The position numbers and the translations under genes are program-made. A DNA stretch of 64,000 nucleotides from assembly GCA_030770425.1 (NCBI GenBank), contig JASJFT010000070.1, positions 1-64,000 of the forward strand, in the 5' to 3' direction. How positions within the stretch are numbered: the stretch's first letter is position 1; each line of letters begins with the position of its first letter. The DNA is from Darksidea phi. Lineage: Eukaryota > Ascomycota > Dothideomycetes > Pleosporales > Lentitheciaceae. Shown one piece after another: positions 45,901-58,535 of this stretch. Under the pieces are notes generated by a model that saw nothing but the letters and a program-made list of their open reading frames with translations, had not been told where the DNA came from and ran no database searches.

Positions 45901-46294
45901 CTGCTGGCGTGCAAACGGCTTGAAAGAATGTCAAGTACGAGGGAAGAGAGTGCTAAACCTGCGGCGGGAAGCTTGGAGGATAGCAGCTCAACTGCTGCAT
46001 TGTTGCCTTCGGCAAACCCAATTTTGTAAAGTTCTCCTGAGACAAAGAGAGTGCTGTGATGCACGTTGGTAGAGACTAGCTCTTGTCGCTGTATGTGGTG
46101 AAAGAAACAAGATGTGCTGTCAGTCGGACCTTTCTCGAATCTTCTTGGCACCTGACTAAGATGTGGCGCTTGTGGCTCGACCCCAGCCTTTCGCGCGTTG
46201 CGCCTCTCAGATTTCTATCGCGACGCCAGCACGCATCAAATCCGTCTCCTTTCCTCTTCACGACCTCAACTACCGTCTCGCACGATCACCCATC
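42933..46294. other. 3.4-kb region without a supported gene
   Basis: This includes the promoter of the secreted protein (left) and of the U2AF gene (right). ORFs of 100-180 codons occur on both strands (43644, 44904, 45381, 46163) but show no domain. Between about 45250 and 45815 the minus strand reads protein-like in alternating frames (ITAAANIVGISFNDQE, then an ORF starting MDQHPS), which may be a frameshifted relic. A noncoding RNA gene cannot be excluded. Confidence 0.35.
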
Positions 46295-46971
46295 ATGGCC
46301 AACTACCTCGCTTCCATCTTCGGTACCGAGCAGGACAAAGTAAACTGCAGCTTTTACTACAAGATCGGCGCCTGCCGCCACGGCGACCGCTGCTCGCGCA
46401 AGCACGTCAAGCCCTCGTACTCGCAAACCATCCTGCTACCCAATCTATACCAGAACCCGGCGTACGACCCCAAGAACAAGATGAACCCGCAGCAGATGCA
46501 GATGCACTTCGACGCCTTCTACGAGGACATCTGGTGCGAGCTCTGCCACTACGGGCTTGTAGAGGAGGTTGTTGTCTGCGATAATAACAATGACCGTAAG
46601 TTCAGTCCCCCATGTTTAGACAAGGAATATGCTCAGTTCCAGATCTCATCGGCAACGTCTACGTGCGCTTCAAATACGAAGAAGACGCGCAGAAAGCCTG
46701 CGACGCGCTGAACTCGCGCTGGTACGCCGGTCGCCCCATCTACTGCGAGCTCTCCCCCGTTACCGATTTCCGCGAAGCGTGTTGCCGCTTGAACTCGGGC
46801 GAAGGCTGTGTCCGTGGCGGCTTTTGCAATTTCATCCATCGCAAGGAACCGAGTCCGGAGCTGGATAGGGAGCTGGATTTTTGCACGAGGAAGTGGCTCA
46901 AGGAGCGTGGCAGGGATGAGAGGAGCTTGTCGAGGAGCCCCACGCCCCCGGCTGCCGCGAAGCGCTTCTAG
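46295..46971 (+). CDS. U2 snRNP auxiliary factor small subunit
   Basis: Two exons (46295-46595, 46643-46971) give 209 residues, the length of fungal U2AF small subunits. The order is the first CCCH zinc finger (NCSFYYKIGACRHGDRCSRKH), named here by its Cys and His residues, an RRM-like UHM domain (VYVRFKYEEDAQKA), and a second CCCH finger (CNFIHRK). The acceptor at 46642 restores NNNDHLIGNVYV, whereas an earlier CAG breaks the frame. The upstream in-frame Met at 46163 lies in the leader. The protein recognises the AG of 3' splice sites in the nucleus; this is a housekeeping gene. Confidence 0.95.
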
Positions 46972-47399
46972 GAAATGTGCTTACAAGGCGCTGAGGTTGT
47001 GGCTGAGCGCGATGTCACGTCTGAGCTGCAGATAAAGATGGAGCCCGAGGGCTGAGAGTACTGGCGTTTTGGGAGTTTGATACCGAATTGGGCTGGATGA
47101 ACATCTCCTGTTATGGTGCGGTTGTATATTACTTGAGTGCGCGCAGTCTGCTGACTGGATACAGGTAGCTACCAAAAGTCATATGCTGATACTCGGAAGA
47201 TACCCAATTGTCTGGGACTTGATATGAGAATTGAAATTGGCGCCGTATCGGCGTAAAGTGGTATCTTGCATGCAGAATGTACAAAGGAAACAACCCCCCG
47301 CCCGTGGGCTGTGCGCTTCAAGCGCCCATGAAGGGTAACCCAAAATTCAAAACTCCTTCAAATGCCCATGTCCCTCTTTCTCCCGCACCCAGCTCGCCC
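46972..47399. other. Convergent intergenic region
   Basis: 3' regions of the U2AF gene and of the small tail-anchored protein. Nothing further seen. Confidence 0.4.
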
Positions 47400-48014
47400 T
47401 CATATGATACCCCTCGCGCGCAACACCAGAACAGCCGCCACCACGCCTCCAACCAGAAGCATTAAACCCAGCCAAAAGGCCCAACATATCCACGTCCGTT
47501 GTTTCCTTTTCCGGCGCTGGCCCTCGAGCCACGAGTCTCTGTGCGACGGGTCAGCTGTTACGCTTGTCCAGAATTTGAACCGCGAAGGCGGACGGCCTGA
47601 CAGGCCGAGGCTTAGATGCGAGGAGTTGGGGTGGCGCATGAAGGGGGCGTGTATATGTGTGAGGGAGGGTCTGCGTGGGGATGTGGAAGGCTTGGATTTT
47701 TTCAGAGTATGTCGTTTTGGGGGAGTCTGAGGTGGGGTCGTAGGCCGTCCTTCCACCTCACCCGGCGGCGGCGGCCACGGCGGCGATGGAGAAAATGGGC
47801 GCAAAGCAACAGGTTCCAGCGGTGTTGGTCGTAAAGGTGTTTGCGAAGGAGGCGTTGCGAGGGGCAATAGAGCGATGTTCTCTGATGCTTCAAGGGATAT
47901 CACGTACGAGTGCTTGATGTCTGGACGCTTTGCCATTTCCTCCTTTTCTGCGTCGGAGTTGTGGACGGCGACGCTGAAGCGTTTCCAGAAGTTGGGGTCG
48001 TTGACCGTGGCCAT
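47400..48014 (-). CDS. Small protein with C-terminal membrane anchor
   Basis: A single exon of 204 codons from the ATG at 48014; the ORF extends upstream to 48149 but the start MATVNDPNFWKRFSVAVH resembles the conserved N-terminus of a fungal family. The middle is Pro-rich and disordered (PPSQTPLRPTP). A basic stretch RRKRKQRTWICW leads into one hydrophobic segment (LGLMLLVGGVVAAVLVL), ending RARGII. This suggests a tail-anchored protein with the N-terminus in the cytosol. Function unknown. Confidence 0.75.
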   Translation of the reverse strand: MATVNDPNFWKRFSVAVHNSDAEKEEMAKRPDIKHSYVISLEASENIALLPLATPPSQTPLRPTPLEPVALRPFSPSPPWPPPPGEVEGRPTTPPQTPPKRHTLKKSKPSTSPRRPSLTHIHAPFMRHPNSSHLSLGLSGRPPSRFKFWTSVTADPSHRDSWLEGQRRKRKQRTWICWAFWLGLMLLVGGVVAAVLVLRARGII

Positions 48015-49371
48015 TGTTGTTGGTTTGTGGGATGGGAGGGAGCGCGGTAGGCGCGGAAGTGGTGGAGGCCGTGGCCGGGACAGTGAATGACGATATGCAA
48101 TCCGGTGAAAAGGTGGAAAGATAAAGCCGTAAGAAAGCGGGTGGCCCAACGGAAGCCGTCGTGGAACAAATGTGACGGTGTGCGCGATGCGTCACCTCTA
48201 TGGTGAAGGGCGGGGTGTTCCTCTTAGGCTGCGAAGATCGGAATGTGACTATGGTCAACGTGACGCTCGAAACATCCCCATATTACGTCTGCGAACCAGA
48301 TTGGGTGGGTTCGGAATGTTGGTTGACGCTGTGTAACCAGGGTGCTGCTATGTATGCGACTGACGCTATGTTTCGGATCGAGGAGATGAAATATGGATTA
48401 AGGAGAGACGATAGTTGGCAGTGGGCGTTGTGTGTATTAGAGGGATCGTGGCACAGTCAAGACGTGTTGTATGGTCAAAAGCGCTAGAGTCGGATGAACC
48501 AACGAACCGTGGGGGGGAGGACGAGAAGTAGGAGGCAGAGATGGATAGAAGAGAGGAAATCACAGAGAATCTCATCATACGCAATCTAGTATCGGCTGAC
48601 GGCAGCCTGTCTCAGTTCCATCTTTTCCTTACACTTACTTGCAGCTCGGACCGTTGCTCAAACAGTTCGCAGCGACACGACACAGAAGACCGCGTAAGGT
48701 GACATGGTGGTAACGAGTGTTCGCTCGCCCACGAGCAAGTGAAGTCCCTGTCATCCTACATGTCGGCTATATGGCCAATGAGGGTGTGGGGGTTTCAGAA
48801 CCGTTGGGGTGATCCCTGGGAAAGTCCACGCACGAACGGCGTGGGACCCATTCGCCGAAATGAGGAGGACTGGTGGGTGGGTGGCCGTTATAGTGGAGTT
48901 TATCATCAGAAACAAGAAAAGCCATGTTGATGAAACGGGATTGCTATCTTGACACAGCACAACTAATATAGGTATATTGAGAGCACGCGGCGTAAACAGA
49001 CAGTAAGTAGCTGATGGAGAGGCGGGGGGCGACGTGCGCCTGAGGTACCAAAAAGGTTCGAGCTGCCCGTTGCGGGAAGCGGGAGCTGCAGCCACACTCC
49101 ACGGCGCGTCACCGCCTTGAAGCACGTTGAGAAAGCAAAGGCCACAGCTGCGATGATAGCGCATGCGGCTGCTCGAGACGATAACAGCTGCCACGTTGTG
49201 AATGCGCCTCTCTCGCCGCTAACCAACCATGTCAGCCGCTGCTAACTCGCACAGAGCTTCCATCTCATTTCCCAGGTTCTAGTTTCTTGGATCTCTTCAT
49301 TTCCACCCCTGCATTGTCCCGAGAGGTACAGCACCACCACGGTCAATTGATTGCAATTGCCGACCGGTAAT
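48015..49371. other. Divergent intergenic region
   Basis: 1.36 kb between the tail-anchored protein gene (-) and the DUF3605 gene (+). Short ORFs on both strands (48200, 48751) are not supported. Confidence 0.35.
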
Positions 49372-50149
49372 ATGCCACACGAGGAACCGCTGCCATTCTG
49401 GCTCGTCAATGTTCCGCGGAATCAGTGGCCTCTCGAATGCCCTGATTTCTTGAAGGAGTGCGGGGAGAAGGATCGCAGAATCATCGGCACACCGGATGCT
49501 GAGTACCAGAAGCTGAGCTGGGATGAAGTGCGGCATTTAATCAGTGCGATGGCTGCATCTTCATAGCGATGGTGCTGATCTAATAACCGACAGGTATCAA
49601 TCGAGTCGACCGCTTCCACCGCGTTCCTTCTGAGCTGAGGCGGTATCGGCAGTTCACGCATCGGCTGGTCAAGGAGCATGGAAGTATCATGAACTTCATC
49701 GTCAACAAGAGGCTGCAGTGGAAGAGCATGGTTCCGAAGGGGCGGCCATTTGAATATGACGGTGCGTTACACAAGGCATACGACCGTCACAGTAAGCGTT
49801 CCAACGCTGACAAGACGCAGAGGACGTCAAAATCTTATACAACGACTGGCCGTACGGCATCGACGATAAGATTGTCCATCTAGTCATATGGACCAAGTTC
49901 GAGCTCGACGAAGACCCCGCAACGGGCCTCTCGACGCCCGAATCACACCAGCAAATCGACGCCTTCGTGCAAAAGACATTCGGCACCCGGCTGCAACCCG
50001 AGCAGTACGCCTGGTTCAAGAACTGGAGGAGCCTGAAAAGCGTACATGCCGTCGAGCACTTCCACGTCATGCTCTACGACCCAGACGCCGAGTTTATCAA
50101 GGAGATTACCAACGGCGACGTCCCAATGACTGCGAAGTTTCCGCAGTAG
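49372..50149 (+). CDS. DUF3605-domain protein
   Basis: Three exons (49372-49543, 49594-49761, 49821-50149) give 222 residues. The N-terminus has [15 protein letters not shown] and the C-terminal block carries [41 protein letters not shown] and [13 protein letters not shown], the signature of this fungal family. The acceptor at 49820 gives the expected [12 protein letters not shown] join. DUF3605 proteins are conserved across fungi and some are annotated as N-acetylglucosamine-related, but no biochemical function is established here. Confidence 0.85.
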
Positions 50150-51188
50150 CGGTAGTAATGTGCATAGAGGCGAACTATAGACATGGTACACTTGCAGCAC
50201 GTTCCTTGATATTGAGGCAACGCGAGACGGGGCTCTGGCGCATGCAGTTGGGTTTCCCGCATCTTATAGCTGGGCTTCGAAATGAACCGCCTTTTTTAAC
50301 AGGGTGCGAGCGGGTAAAACCACGCTTATAGAGCGGATGAAATCAACATTGTTGGCTTACTCCTGACGATCAATGCCTAAACGGCGACGACAGCTTTTCA
50401 TTCGAGCAACTATCGCAAGCCAACGTCATGATTTCCTGCTCTTTCGATGTTGAGACGACGATTGCCACGATGAGGCGCGGCCTGTGGCGCATAACCGTGG
50501 CTAGTCGGCCAATGAACTAGCCCCGGCGCAATTTCTTTCGCGTTGCCATCACCCAAGGGGGGGTGTTGGTAGAAGAAGCAGCGGCAAACCTTCCCGTGGG
50601 CCCCTGTGAATAATAGGAGGCGCAGCGAAGGTCATCTGTTCTTTGTTGCCGTCGTTCAGCCCAGCGCCCTGTGGCAAGCGGCACAAAGCGGTGTGAGATG
50701 CCTGTTCGCGATTTGATAGCTCCAAAAAGTTTCGCGGAGCAATCGCGGAGCAAGCGCGCACGTACCCGTAGTAGGGGCACGCCGACGGGACCACCAAAAA
50801 CGGCAACGGCCGCGCCTGCACTCCCGTCTACAAGCCAATTCCCTCGTGGTCTCCTGTCCCCTCGTCTCCCCTCCTCACGCCGATTCTCCAGAGAGTAATC
50901 GCGCTGCCAGTTGTCCTCGAGACCGCCGTGCCACTCGTTGGGCCTCTTCCCCGCCACCGGTCGCTAAAAGAACGCGAAGTAGGTCGCCATTCACCCCCAA
51001 GCCCTAATTGGACATTGTTTCGTATGCTGAATACTGCTAGAGAGCGTCATACCACCGCACGCATTTCCATTTGTAGGCCGTCGTCCTGTCCTCGGAACCG
51101 CGCACAGCCGCGCCACTGTTTCACTCCATGACCAAAACCCTCTGACCGCCCGCAACACTCCGACCGCTGGTTCAACTTCAGTGTAAAC
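50150..51188. other. Intergenic, promoter of HMG-CoA reductase
   Basis: About 1 kb. The part near 50850-50890 is pyrimidine-rich. No gene is supported; the 146-codon minus ORF at 50517-50957 has no features. Confidence 0.4.
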
Positions 51189-54100
51189 ATGTTTGGCTTC
51201 CTGACGAGCCGCTGGCAAGGCCCCGGGGGCGCGGAGAAGAGAGGTCCGGGGTGGTTCGACCACCGCTGCTTGCCCATTCTGCTTTCCATCGCGAAGAAGG
51301 CATGCACCCATCCGATCCACACCATCGTCGTCATCGCATTTCTAGCCAGCTACTCGTACTTGGGCGTCCTGGAAAAAGGCTTGCTGGACGGCACAGACAA
51401 GGCGCTGGGCCAGGTAGATTTCGAGACACTGTTGGCAGGGAGCAAGAGGCTGCGGGTTGGCGAAGAGACGTCGTGGAAATGGGAGGTTGAAGAGGATAGG
51501 ACTGGCACAATGCTGGAGCAGGTACGTCGACGTATGAATGGCAGAGAACTCTGTTGACAGGAGTCTAGACAACGCAGGAGCTCGCCCTTGTAACGTTCGT
51601 GTTCCCCGAATCGAGCGCCATCAATTCCGCCCCGTCACGGCATGCAGTACCCAGCAACGTCTCGGCCCAGCTCCTCCCGAGTTCCTCGAGCTCGTTCTCC
51701 ACCATCTCACACGACACGTCATTGGCGTATTCCATCCCCTATGCCGAAGCGGGCGACTTCCTCATGGCCATGCAGGAGATCTCCGCCCCCGAAGATGCGT
51801 CCGAGGCCCACGGCACCGAGGAGGAGGGTACGCGCGAGCAGAAAAAGTGGATCATGAAAGCTGCCAAAAGCGGGAATGCGTCTAGCGGCGTTCGCAGCTG
51901 GGCCCGCGAGTCGTGGACCTCGTTTGTGGACCTGCTCAAGGTTCGTTAGCCCGGCTCCCCACAGCTGTCAGGTACAAGCCTCGATGACTGACATGTGACA
52001 GAACGCTGATACAGGCGACATCATCATCATGGCCATGGGATACCTCGCCATGCACCTGACCTTTGTATCGCTATTCCTCGCCATGCGACGACTTGGATCT
52101 AACTTCTGGCTGGCGACGGCGGTGCTGCTCCAGTCAGCTTTCGCCTTCCTGTTTGCGCTTGCAATCACCGTCTACGTTGGCGTCCCTATCAACATGGTTC
52201 TTCTTTCAGAAGGCCTGCCCTTCCTGGTTGTCATCATCGGGTTCGAGAAGCCTATCGTACTGACTAAGGCTGTGCTTTCTGCATCGCTGGATGCGCGGCG
52301 CGAAGACAGCCACGGCGAGGCGCTTACCATCCAGTCTGCGGTCCAGACTGCGATTAAAAAAACCGGCTACGAAATTGTCAGGGACTACTTCTTCGAGATC
52401 CTGATTGTGACGGCCGGTGCTATGTCCGGCATCCAGGGGGGTCTGCGACAGTTCTGCTTCCTTGGCGCTTGGATTCTGTTCTTTGATGCTATCATGCTGC
52501 TTACTTTCTACACTGCCATCCTTACTATCAAGTTGGAGATCAACCGCATCAAACGCCACGTTGCTCTGCGGAGAGCGCTTGAGGACGATGGTGTAGACCG
52601 CAAAGTCGCCGAGAGTGTCGCACTGAGCAACGATTGGCCCAACGCTAGCAGGGTTCAGTCGCCTTCTGGAAAGACTACTATATTGGGGAGGAAGATTACT
52701 GTTCCCAAGTTCAAGGTCCTGATGGTTGCTGGTTTCTTCTTGGTCAATGTTTTGAATCTTGCGACTTTACGGTTCGGCTTCACGTCCAAGGTCTCCCATA
52801 TCTCAGGTGTTAGCTCCACACCTCCGCTTGATCCATTCAAAGTTGCCGGAAGCGGACTGGATGTGATTTATGCACAGGCGAAAGAGGCGGTGACTTCGAC
52901 GGTTGTGACTGTCCTGATGCCCATCAAGTACGAGTTAGAGTATCCTTCCGTTCATTACGCGGGACCCAACCGTACCGACACCGACCCTGCTTTTGGTAGC
53001 AATATTAGCACTCATTTTGTTGACGGCGTTCTCAAGAGCTTGGAGGATCCGTTTCTCAGCAAATGGATTATTGCAGCGCTTGTCATGAGCGTGGTTCTGA
53101 ACGGCTACCTATTCAACGCTGCTCGTTGGACTATCAAAGAGCCCCACAAGCCACTCGATCCTCCCAAGGCATCAGAGATTCAGGATGGTGCCCCGCCGAC
53201 ACCCGCTCCCGGTATTATGCAGCTACAAATGCCATCACCTCCGATCACTCCTGGTCCCGAACAGCAAGCGGGGCGAGGAACTGTTCAGCCGTTCACCCAA
53301 AACCAACTACATCCAGCACCCGTACAGCCCCACCTGCTCCAGACTGAGACTCCAACAGGGCCCACCGAGGAAGAACAGAAACAACCAAACCGGCCAACGG
53401 AAGTATTGGAGCAGATGCTGAGGGAGAAGAAAGCCACAAAGCTCACAGATGAAGAGTTGATTGAGATGTCTGTCAAGGGCAAAATCCCCGGCTACTCGCT
53501 CGAAAAGACGCTTGGCGACAAGACCCGCGCTGTCAAGATCAGACGTGGCCTTGTATCTCGGACTCACGCGACTCGCGAGACATCCACCCTCCTGGAACAC
53601 TCTTTGCTGCCGTATCAGCACTACAACTATGACCTCGTCCATGGTGCATGCTGTGAGAACGTCATCGGCTATCTCCCTCTACCACTCGGCGTTGCCGGTC
53701 CTATCATGGTCGACGGCCAGAACTACTTCCTCCCCATGGCTACTACCGAAGGTGTTCTTGTTGCCTCCACTTCCCGTGGCTCGAAGGCTATTAATGCTGG
53801 TGGGGGCGCTACTACGGTAATTACTGCCGATGGTATGACTCGTGGACCTTGCATTGGCTTTGACAGCCTCGCTCGTGCCGGCGCTGCGAAAATCTGGCTG
53901 GATTCTGAGGAAGGGCAGCGGATCATGAAGAACGCTTTCAACTCGACTTCTCGATTCGCTCGATTGCAATCGATGAAGACGGCTATAGCGGGAACAAACC
54001 TCTATGTTCGCTTCAAGACTACCACCGGTGACGCCATGGGCATGAACATGATTTCTAAGGGTGTCGAGCACGCCCTCACCGTCATGGCCAGTGACTGCGG

Positions 54101-54832
54101 CTTCGAAGATATGAACGTCATTACCGTTTCTGGGAACTACTGCACAGATAAGAAGGCTGCGGCTATTAACTGGATTGACGGGCGTGGCAAGGGCGTTGTT
54201 GCGGAAGCAGTCATTCCAGGTCACATTGTCAAGTCAGTCCTCAAGTGCGAGGTGGAAGACCTTGTGCAGATGAACATTTCCAAGAACTATATCGGTTCGG
54301 CTATGGCAGGCGCCCTGGGTGGATTCAACGCCCATGCTGCGAATATCGTTGCTGCCATCTTCCTCGCCACTGGCCAGGATCCTGCGCAAGTTGTTGAGTC
54401 CGCTAACTGTATTACCATTATGAACAAGTAAGTCCACATCTTTCCTTTGCAATCAAGCACATACTAATTTCCACCAGCGTCAATGGCAATCTCCAAATCT
54501 CTGTCTCCATGCCTTCGATAGAAGTCGGCACAATCGGCGGCGGTACAATTCTCGAGCCACAATCCGCTATGCTTGACCTCCTCGGCGTGCGGGGCGCCCA
54601 CCCTACCACTCCTGGCGACAATGCTCGCCAGCTCGCTCGCATCATCGCCGCGGGTGTCTTGGCTGGCGAACTCTCGTTAAATGCCGCGCTGTGTGCGGGT
54701 CATCTTGTGAAAGCGCATATGGCGCATAATCGGAGTAATGTACCCTCGAGGGCACCAACGCCAGTGGGAAATCAGTCGCCCGTTACGAGTGCATTGACAG
54801 CGAGTTCTAGCGGGCCGTTACCAAAGAGGTAG
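51189..54832 (+). CDS. 3-hydroxy-3-methylglutaryl-CoA reductase
   Basis: Four exons (51189-51521, 51569-51940, 52002-54427, 54478-54832) give 1161 residues, typical for the membrane form of fungi. The N-terminal half has several membrane spans and a sterol-sensing domain (about residues 245-400). A proline-rich linker leads to the catalytic domain with [17 protein letters not shown], catalytic Glu818 (TTEGVLVAS), [12 protein letters not shown], the Lys pair in CTDKKAAA, the NADPH loop GTIGGGT and the C-terminal catalytic His in AGHLVKAH. It makes mevalonate, the committed step to sterols and all isoprenoids. It may add to the GGPP pool used by the diterpene cyclase, but distance gives no evidence of joint control. 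Confidence 0.97.
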
Positions 54833-55488
54833 ATTGTAATTAGATTAGGGTTCTCTCTTGGTCAAGTAATATTTATACCCTTATACTTCTAGACTCTAGC
54901 TCCAGCAGAGTAATTTCGAGCATGGCGTTGCAGGCACATTAGAGCTGTCTGTTGGGTGGTGGTCTCGATTGGTCTTGGAAATAGATATTCGTTCTTTCTC
55001 TCACTTGCAAGTTAAAAGGAGGAAGCGTACACGAAAAGATAGATAAATTGGGCTGAGTCATATCCATTGCATTAAGCATATACTGGCGTTCTCGTTATCC
55101 ATTGAATCTTACATTGTGTCTTCTTATTTGCACCGTAGGAGGTAGTAGACTTTTGTCATTTTAAAGATCGAATATTCGCGAGTTGACGTTGCGTACGTGG
55201 ATAGTCATTCAATGCCACTCTCTTCTTAGAGACTGGGATTGCACTGCGTGGGCTTTTTGAGTGGATGTGATACGCTTGTAAAGCGACATCCGGACGGGCG
55301 ACGTGCCGTTCTCCCTCTGGACGCCACGTGGTGACTATGCTAGATGGCGTTTGCTGGTCAGATATTAGGTTGAGTTGTGTTGGTTCGGGTAAGTGGATAG
55401 AAGCAATCGTGTACTACTTTGGAGGCATCTGGCAAACGGGGTTTGGCGGCGTTCTCTGATATAGACTGTTGAATAATGAGGGAACCCC

Positions 55489-55489
<1 letters not shown>
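54833..55489. other. Intergenic downstream of HMG-CoA reductase
   Basis: 3' region of the reductase, then mixed DNA leading into the microsatellite. No gene. Confidence 0.4.
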
Positions 55490-55569
<80 letters not shown>

Positions 55570-55621
55570 NNNNNNNNNNNNNNNNNNNNNNNNNNNNNNN
55601 NNNNNNNNNNNNNNNNNNNNN

Positions 55622-55671
<50 letters not shown>

Positions 55672-55674
55672 AGC
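55490..55674. repeat. CAAG tetranucleotide microsatellite with assembly gap
   Basis: An uninterrupted AAGC/CAAG repeat on both sides of a run of N at 55570-55621. The gap is most likely a collapsed or unresolved repeat, so true length is unknown. The run translates as repeated KQAS/CLLA peptides, which are not genuine proteins. Confidence 0.95.
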
Positions 55675-55797
55675 CCACACACACCCCTTTAAAACCGAGC
55701 CGGTCTCCCGGTTCAAACCCACGCCACCGCACCGCCCCAACTCACCCATCAAACAAAACCCCTCCAACAACGCTTCTCCACCGCTCCTCACTAGCCG

Positions 55798-56067
55798 TCA
55801 CGTCCATCTCAACGCACCCCCATGACCCGCAAACCCGCTAAATCTCCAGCCCTGATTCCGCATCGGATCGCACCTCGGACACGGTCCCCATTGATGCACT
55901 AGTCTTGGCTGGCAAGGCTGGAACGGCACAATGTGTTGCTGCGCGGGCGTGTGCATGGAAGCTGAGTTGATGCGTGTTAGTTGGTAGCGGCAGCAGGGTC
56001 CTAGGGCGCCGTATTGCGTGTGGTGGTGGCCGCAGAAGGGCCAGTAGAGGGTTGTGTCGTTGCACAT
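55798..56067 (-). CDS. Small Cys/His-rich protein
   Basis: A 89-residue ORF. It begins MCNDTTLYWPFCGHHH and ends with a CPRC pair; cysteines are at MC, FCGHH, PCC, PCQ, PCPRC. This resembles short fungal proteins that may bind zinc, and the codon use is coding-like. No signal peptide. Additional exons upstream are possible. I do not recognise a named family. Confidence 0.5.
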   Translation of the reverse strand: MCNDTTLYWPFCGHHHTQYGALGPCCRYQLTRINSASMHTPAQQHIVPFQPCQPRLVHQWGPCPRCDPMRNQGWRFSGFAGHGGALRWT

Positions 56068-58535
56068 TCTTGGGGAAAAGGGGGGCGGTGATAGGGTATA
56101 GGGATGTTGGAGTAGAATGGCGCTATGCGGAACAGTGAGGTTCTAGGTTTAGGGGGTGGAGCGGAATTTGTTTGGCCTGCAGATGGCGCACTGCAAACGC
56201 GGCGGAGGAGAATGTCGCTTGAAGAAATGTATACCACCAGGTCTAGCGACTCTTTAAAGCACGGGTATCGATCCTTCCTTATACATGGGGTCCTAGGTGT
56301 TGTCTCACAGCGTGTTCATACTGCGACGTAGCAGAACACCGTGAAGAGGGATGCGCGCACGACGGCCACTCTACACGCTTGCAGAGCCAAGATATGTATA
56401 GCGCCGTTTAGATTGAAGCTTATTAGCTCGGTTGGATTAAATATGGTGTTGCGGGTAGGTGTGAATGTAGATGATCTCTGGTTCCAATCACCAACAGGCT
56501 GAGTGGTTCGTCGCAAACGGGGAATCCTGACAACGCGCAGCGGCCGTCACTGGAAGCCGTGACGGGTTCCGCCATATTTTCACAGATAGCAGAGACGTCC
56601 AAGAGAGTTTCTCGTCTTGTCCTGAGCGCGGTTCAATCGGCGGAGGAAGATGTAGGCGGAGGAAGATGTATGGAAAGATTACCTCCCGCGCTTCCTGCCT
56701 TCCCCGTCGAATGGCGAAAGTAATGCTCATTCGTTCATTGGTCGCTATGAAAATGTCGTCAAAGATAGCAAACATAAACGAAAAATACTGTGGATAGGTC
56801 CGTGGCGGATATGAACGAATGTCAGTAAAAGGTAAGTGTTTGGCAAGAGCGTTTGCGAACAGAGCTGGCAAGGATCGATCGGAACAACAGATCCGTAGCT
56901 CATCCGAATGGACGGGACGAGTATTAGGGATCAAGCTTCTCGCACATCCTGACTTGATCTGCGCCAGCGCATTTGTCTAAGCAGAGCACGATTGTTTTAT
57001 GTCTTTCATACACTTTGCGCCCTACTACTGATCTAGCACCATCAGCTAGGCCATCTTCTCGCCTGTAAGCTATGCAACGGGCGTTGATCCGTCGAAAGAA
57101 CAAATGAATGACAGTAGTACTATATCCAACCTCATAATTAGGACCCAAATAATAGGCGGCAAAACCCTTACGGGTTCGTCATGGTGGATACAAAAGCCCG
57201 TCCCGTCTGTATCTTCATAGCCGTAGAACCACGGATCCAGGCATATTGATATTCAAGCGCAAAAATTTTCCGTTCCGCACTCCAAAGCAATGTCGGCAAT
57301 GCCGTAGCGGCACCACGGAGCCATGTCGCTGCCACAGCTTCATCGCTTTCAATCTGACCTGTGCACGCACGTACATGGTATCGGTGAAAGAAATCTCAGA
57401 AAGTCAGCTAGCAACGGATGATCCCGCTGGAACGCAGGCGCAGAGAATTTTGGCGTAAGCGTGGGCATGGCGTGCCTGGAGCGGTCATCGGGGTATATCA
57501 TGTTGTAACCGAATCGCCTCAAACGAGAGCCTCGGAAAGGTGCGACTATGACTACGTCTACGACGTGTCGGAGAAGGGTGAAAAGATCGACAGAGGGGGA
57601 GGGTTTCAGCGACTCCAACTACAACGTTGGGAAGGTGAGGAACCTATCAGGTCGCTGGAGACTGGCAGCTGCGGGGAAGGTGTGACTGGGGCTGATAGAA
57701 ACAGATACTACTGGAAATCCGTTGTGACACCGCCGGGGAAAGGACACTCCTGGGTGGCTCACCCCTGATTGTTTATGGAAGCTTCTGGCGGGTTGAGATC
57801 ACACTAGTGATCACACACTTGCTGAAGCTATTAGCGGGATAACCGTTAGTACTGGCGCTAGGATCGTCGGCTGCGAGATCATCTACTAAGGGGCTAGGAC
57901 GTTGGTATCCCCCCCAAAACTGGGTATAGAACCCGCTATAGAATACGCTGGAATTGACAGCTAAGTGGCCGACTATGAAGGGCCCTGAGACGTCGGAGAA
58001 GCGGCCACTGATAAAGAAGCCAGAAGCTGAAGCACTAGTAAGCATCGCTATGGGAGTTCCGGTTACGATACTATCGTTTGGGGAGAGTCCTAGAAAAGAC
58101 GAAAAGCTACTACTGACGAGTATTATAGGCTATAAGGGACTCCCCTTTCGGGTTTATGTAGCCCCTCGCTTATTTATATCGGGTGTATCGCTCCTCGCCC
58201 TATTAACCTGCTACTTTTAATCTCTATGAAGTACTTTGCCCTCCCTTACTAAGCTTTCTCTTAATTCTCCAACTTCACTCTAGCGCCTCTTTTTATTAGA
58301 AGGGGTCGTGGCCGTCCAAACCTTCCTTGCCATTGATCGCGACGCTAGGCCTGATCTAGCCATTTGCCTTAATTATATAACACCGATAAATAACTAGACT
58401 CCACCTAAAAGCATACTTTGAAAGGAAAGGTTGAAAATGCGGGTAGAATCCTTTCTGGTAACTAGCCATGGTGAATCTTAGTATATCCTACCCTTTAAAC
58501 TACCATACAAGCCGTTAATCCACGTGTTCTTCATT
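56068..58535. other. Gene-poor, partly transposon-like region
   Basis: 2.5 kb without a supported gene. From about 57770 to 58500 the DNA is AT-rich, with a GATCAC/GTGATC palindrome near 57796-57813, and resembles degraded LTR or repeat DNA. ORFs at 56488, 57418 and 57954 have no recognisable domain. Confidence 0.4.

Noticed and set aside
51189..54832. HMG-CoA reductase as a member of the diterpene cluster
   Set aside because: It is about 35 kb away with many unrelated genes between, and it looks like the ordinary housekeeping enzyme.
55469..55841. Long ORFs of KQAS or CLLA repeats on both strands
   Set aside because: These are translations of the CAAG microsatellite and of the N gap.
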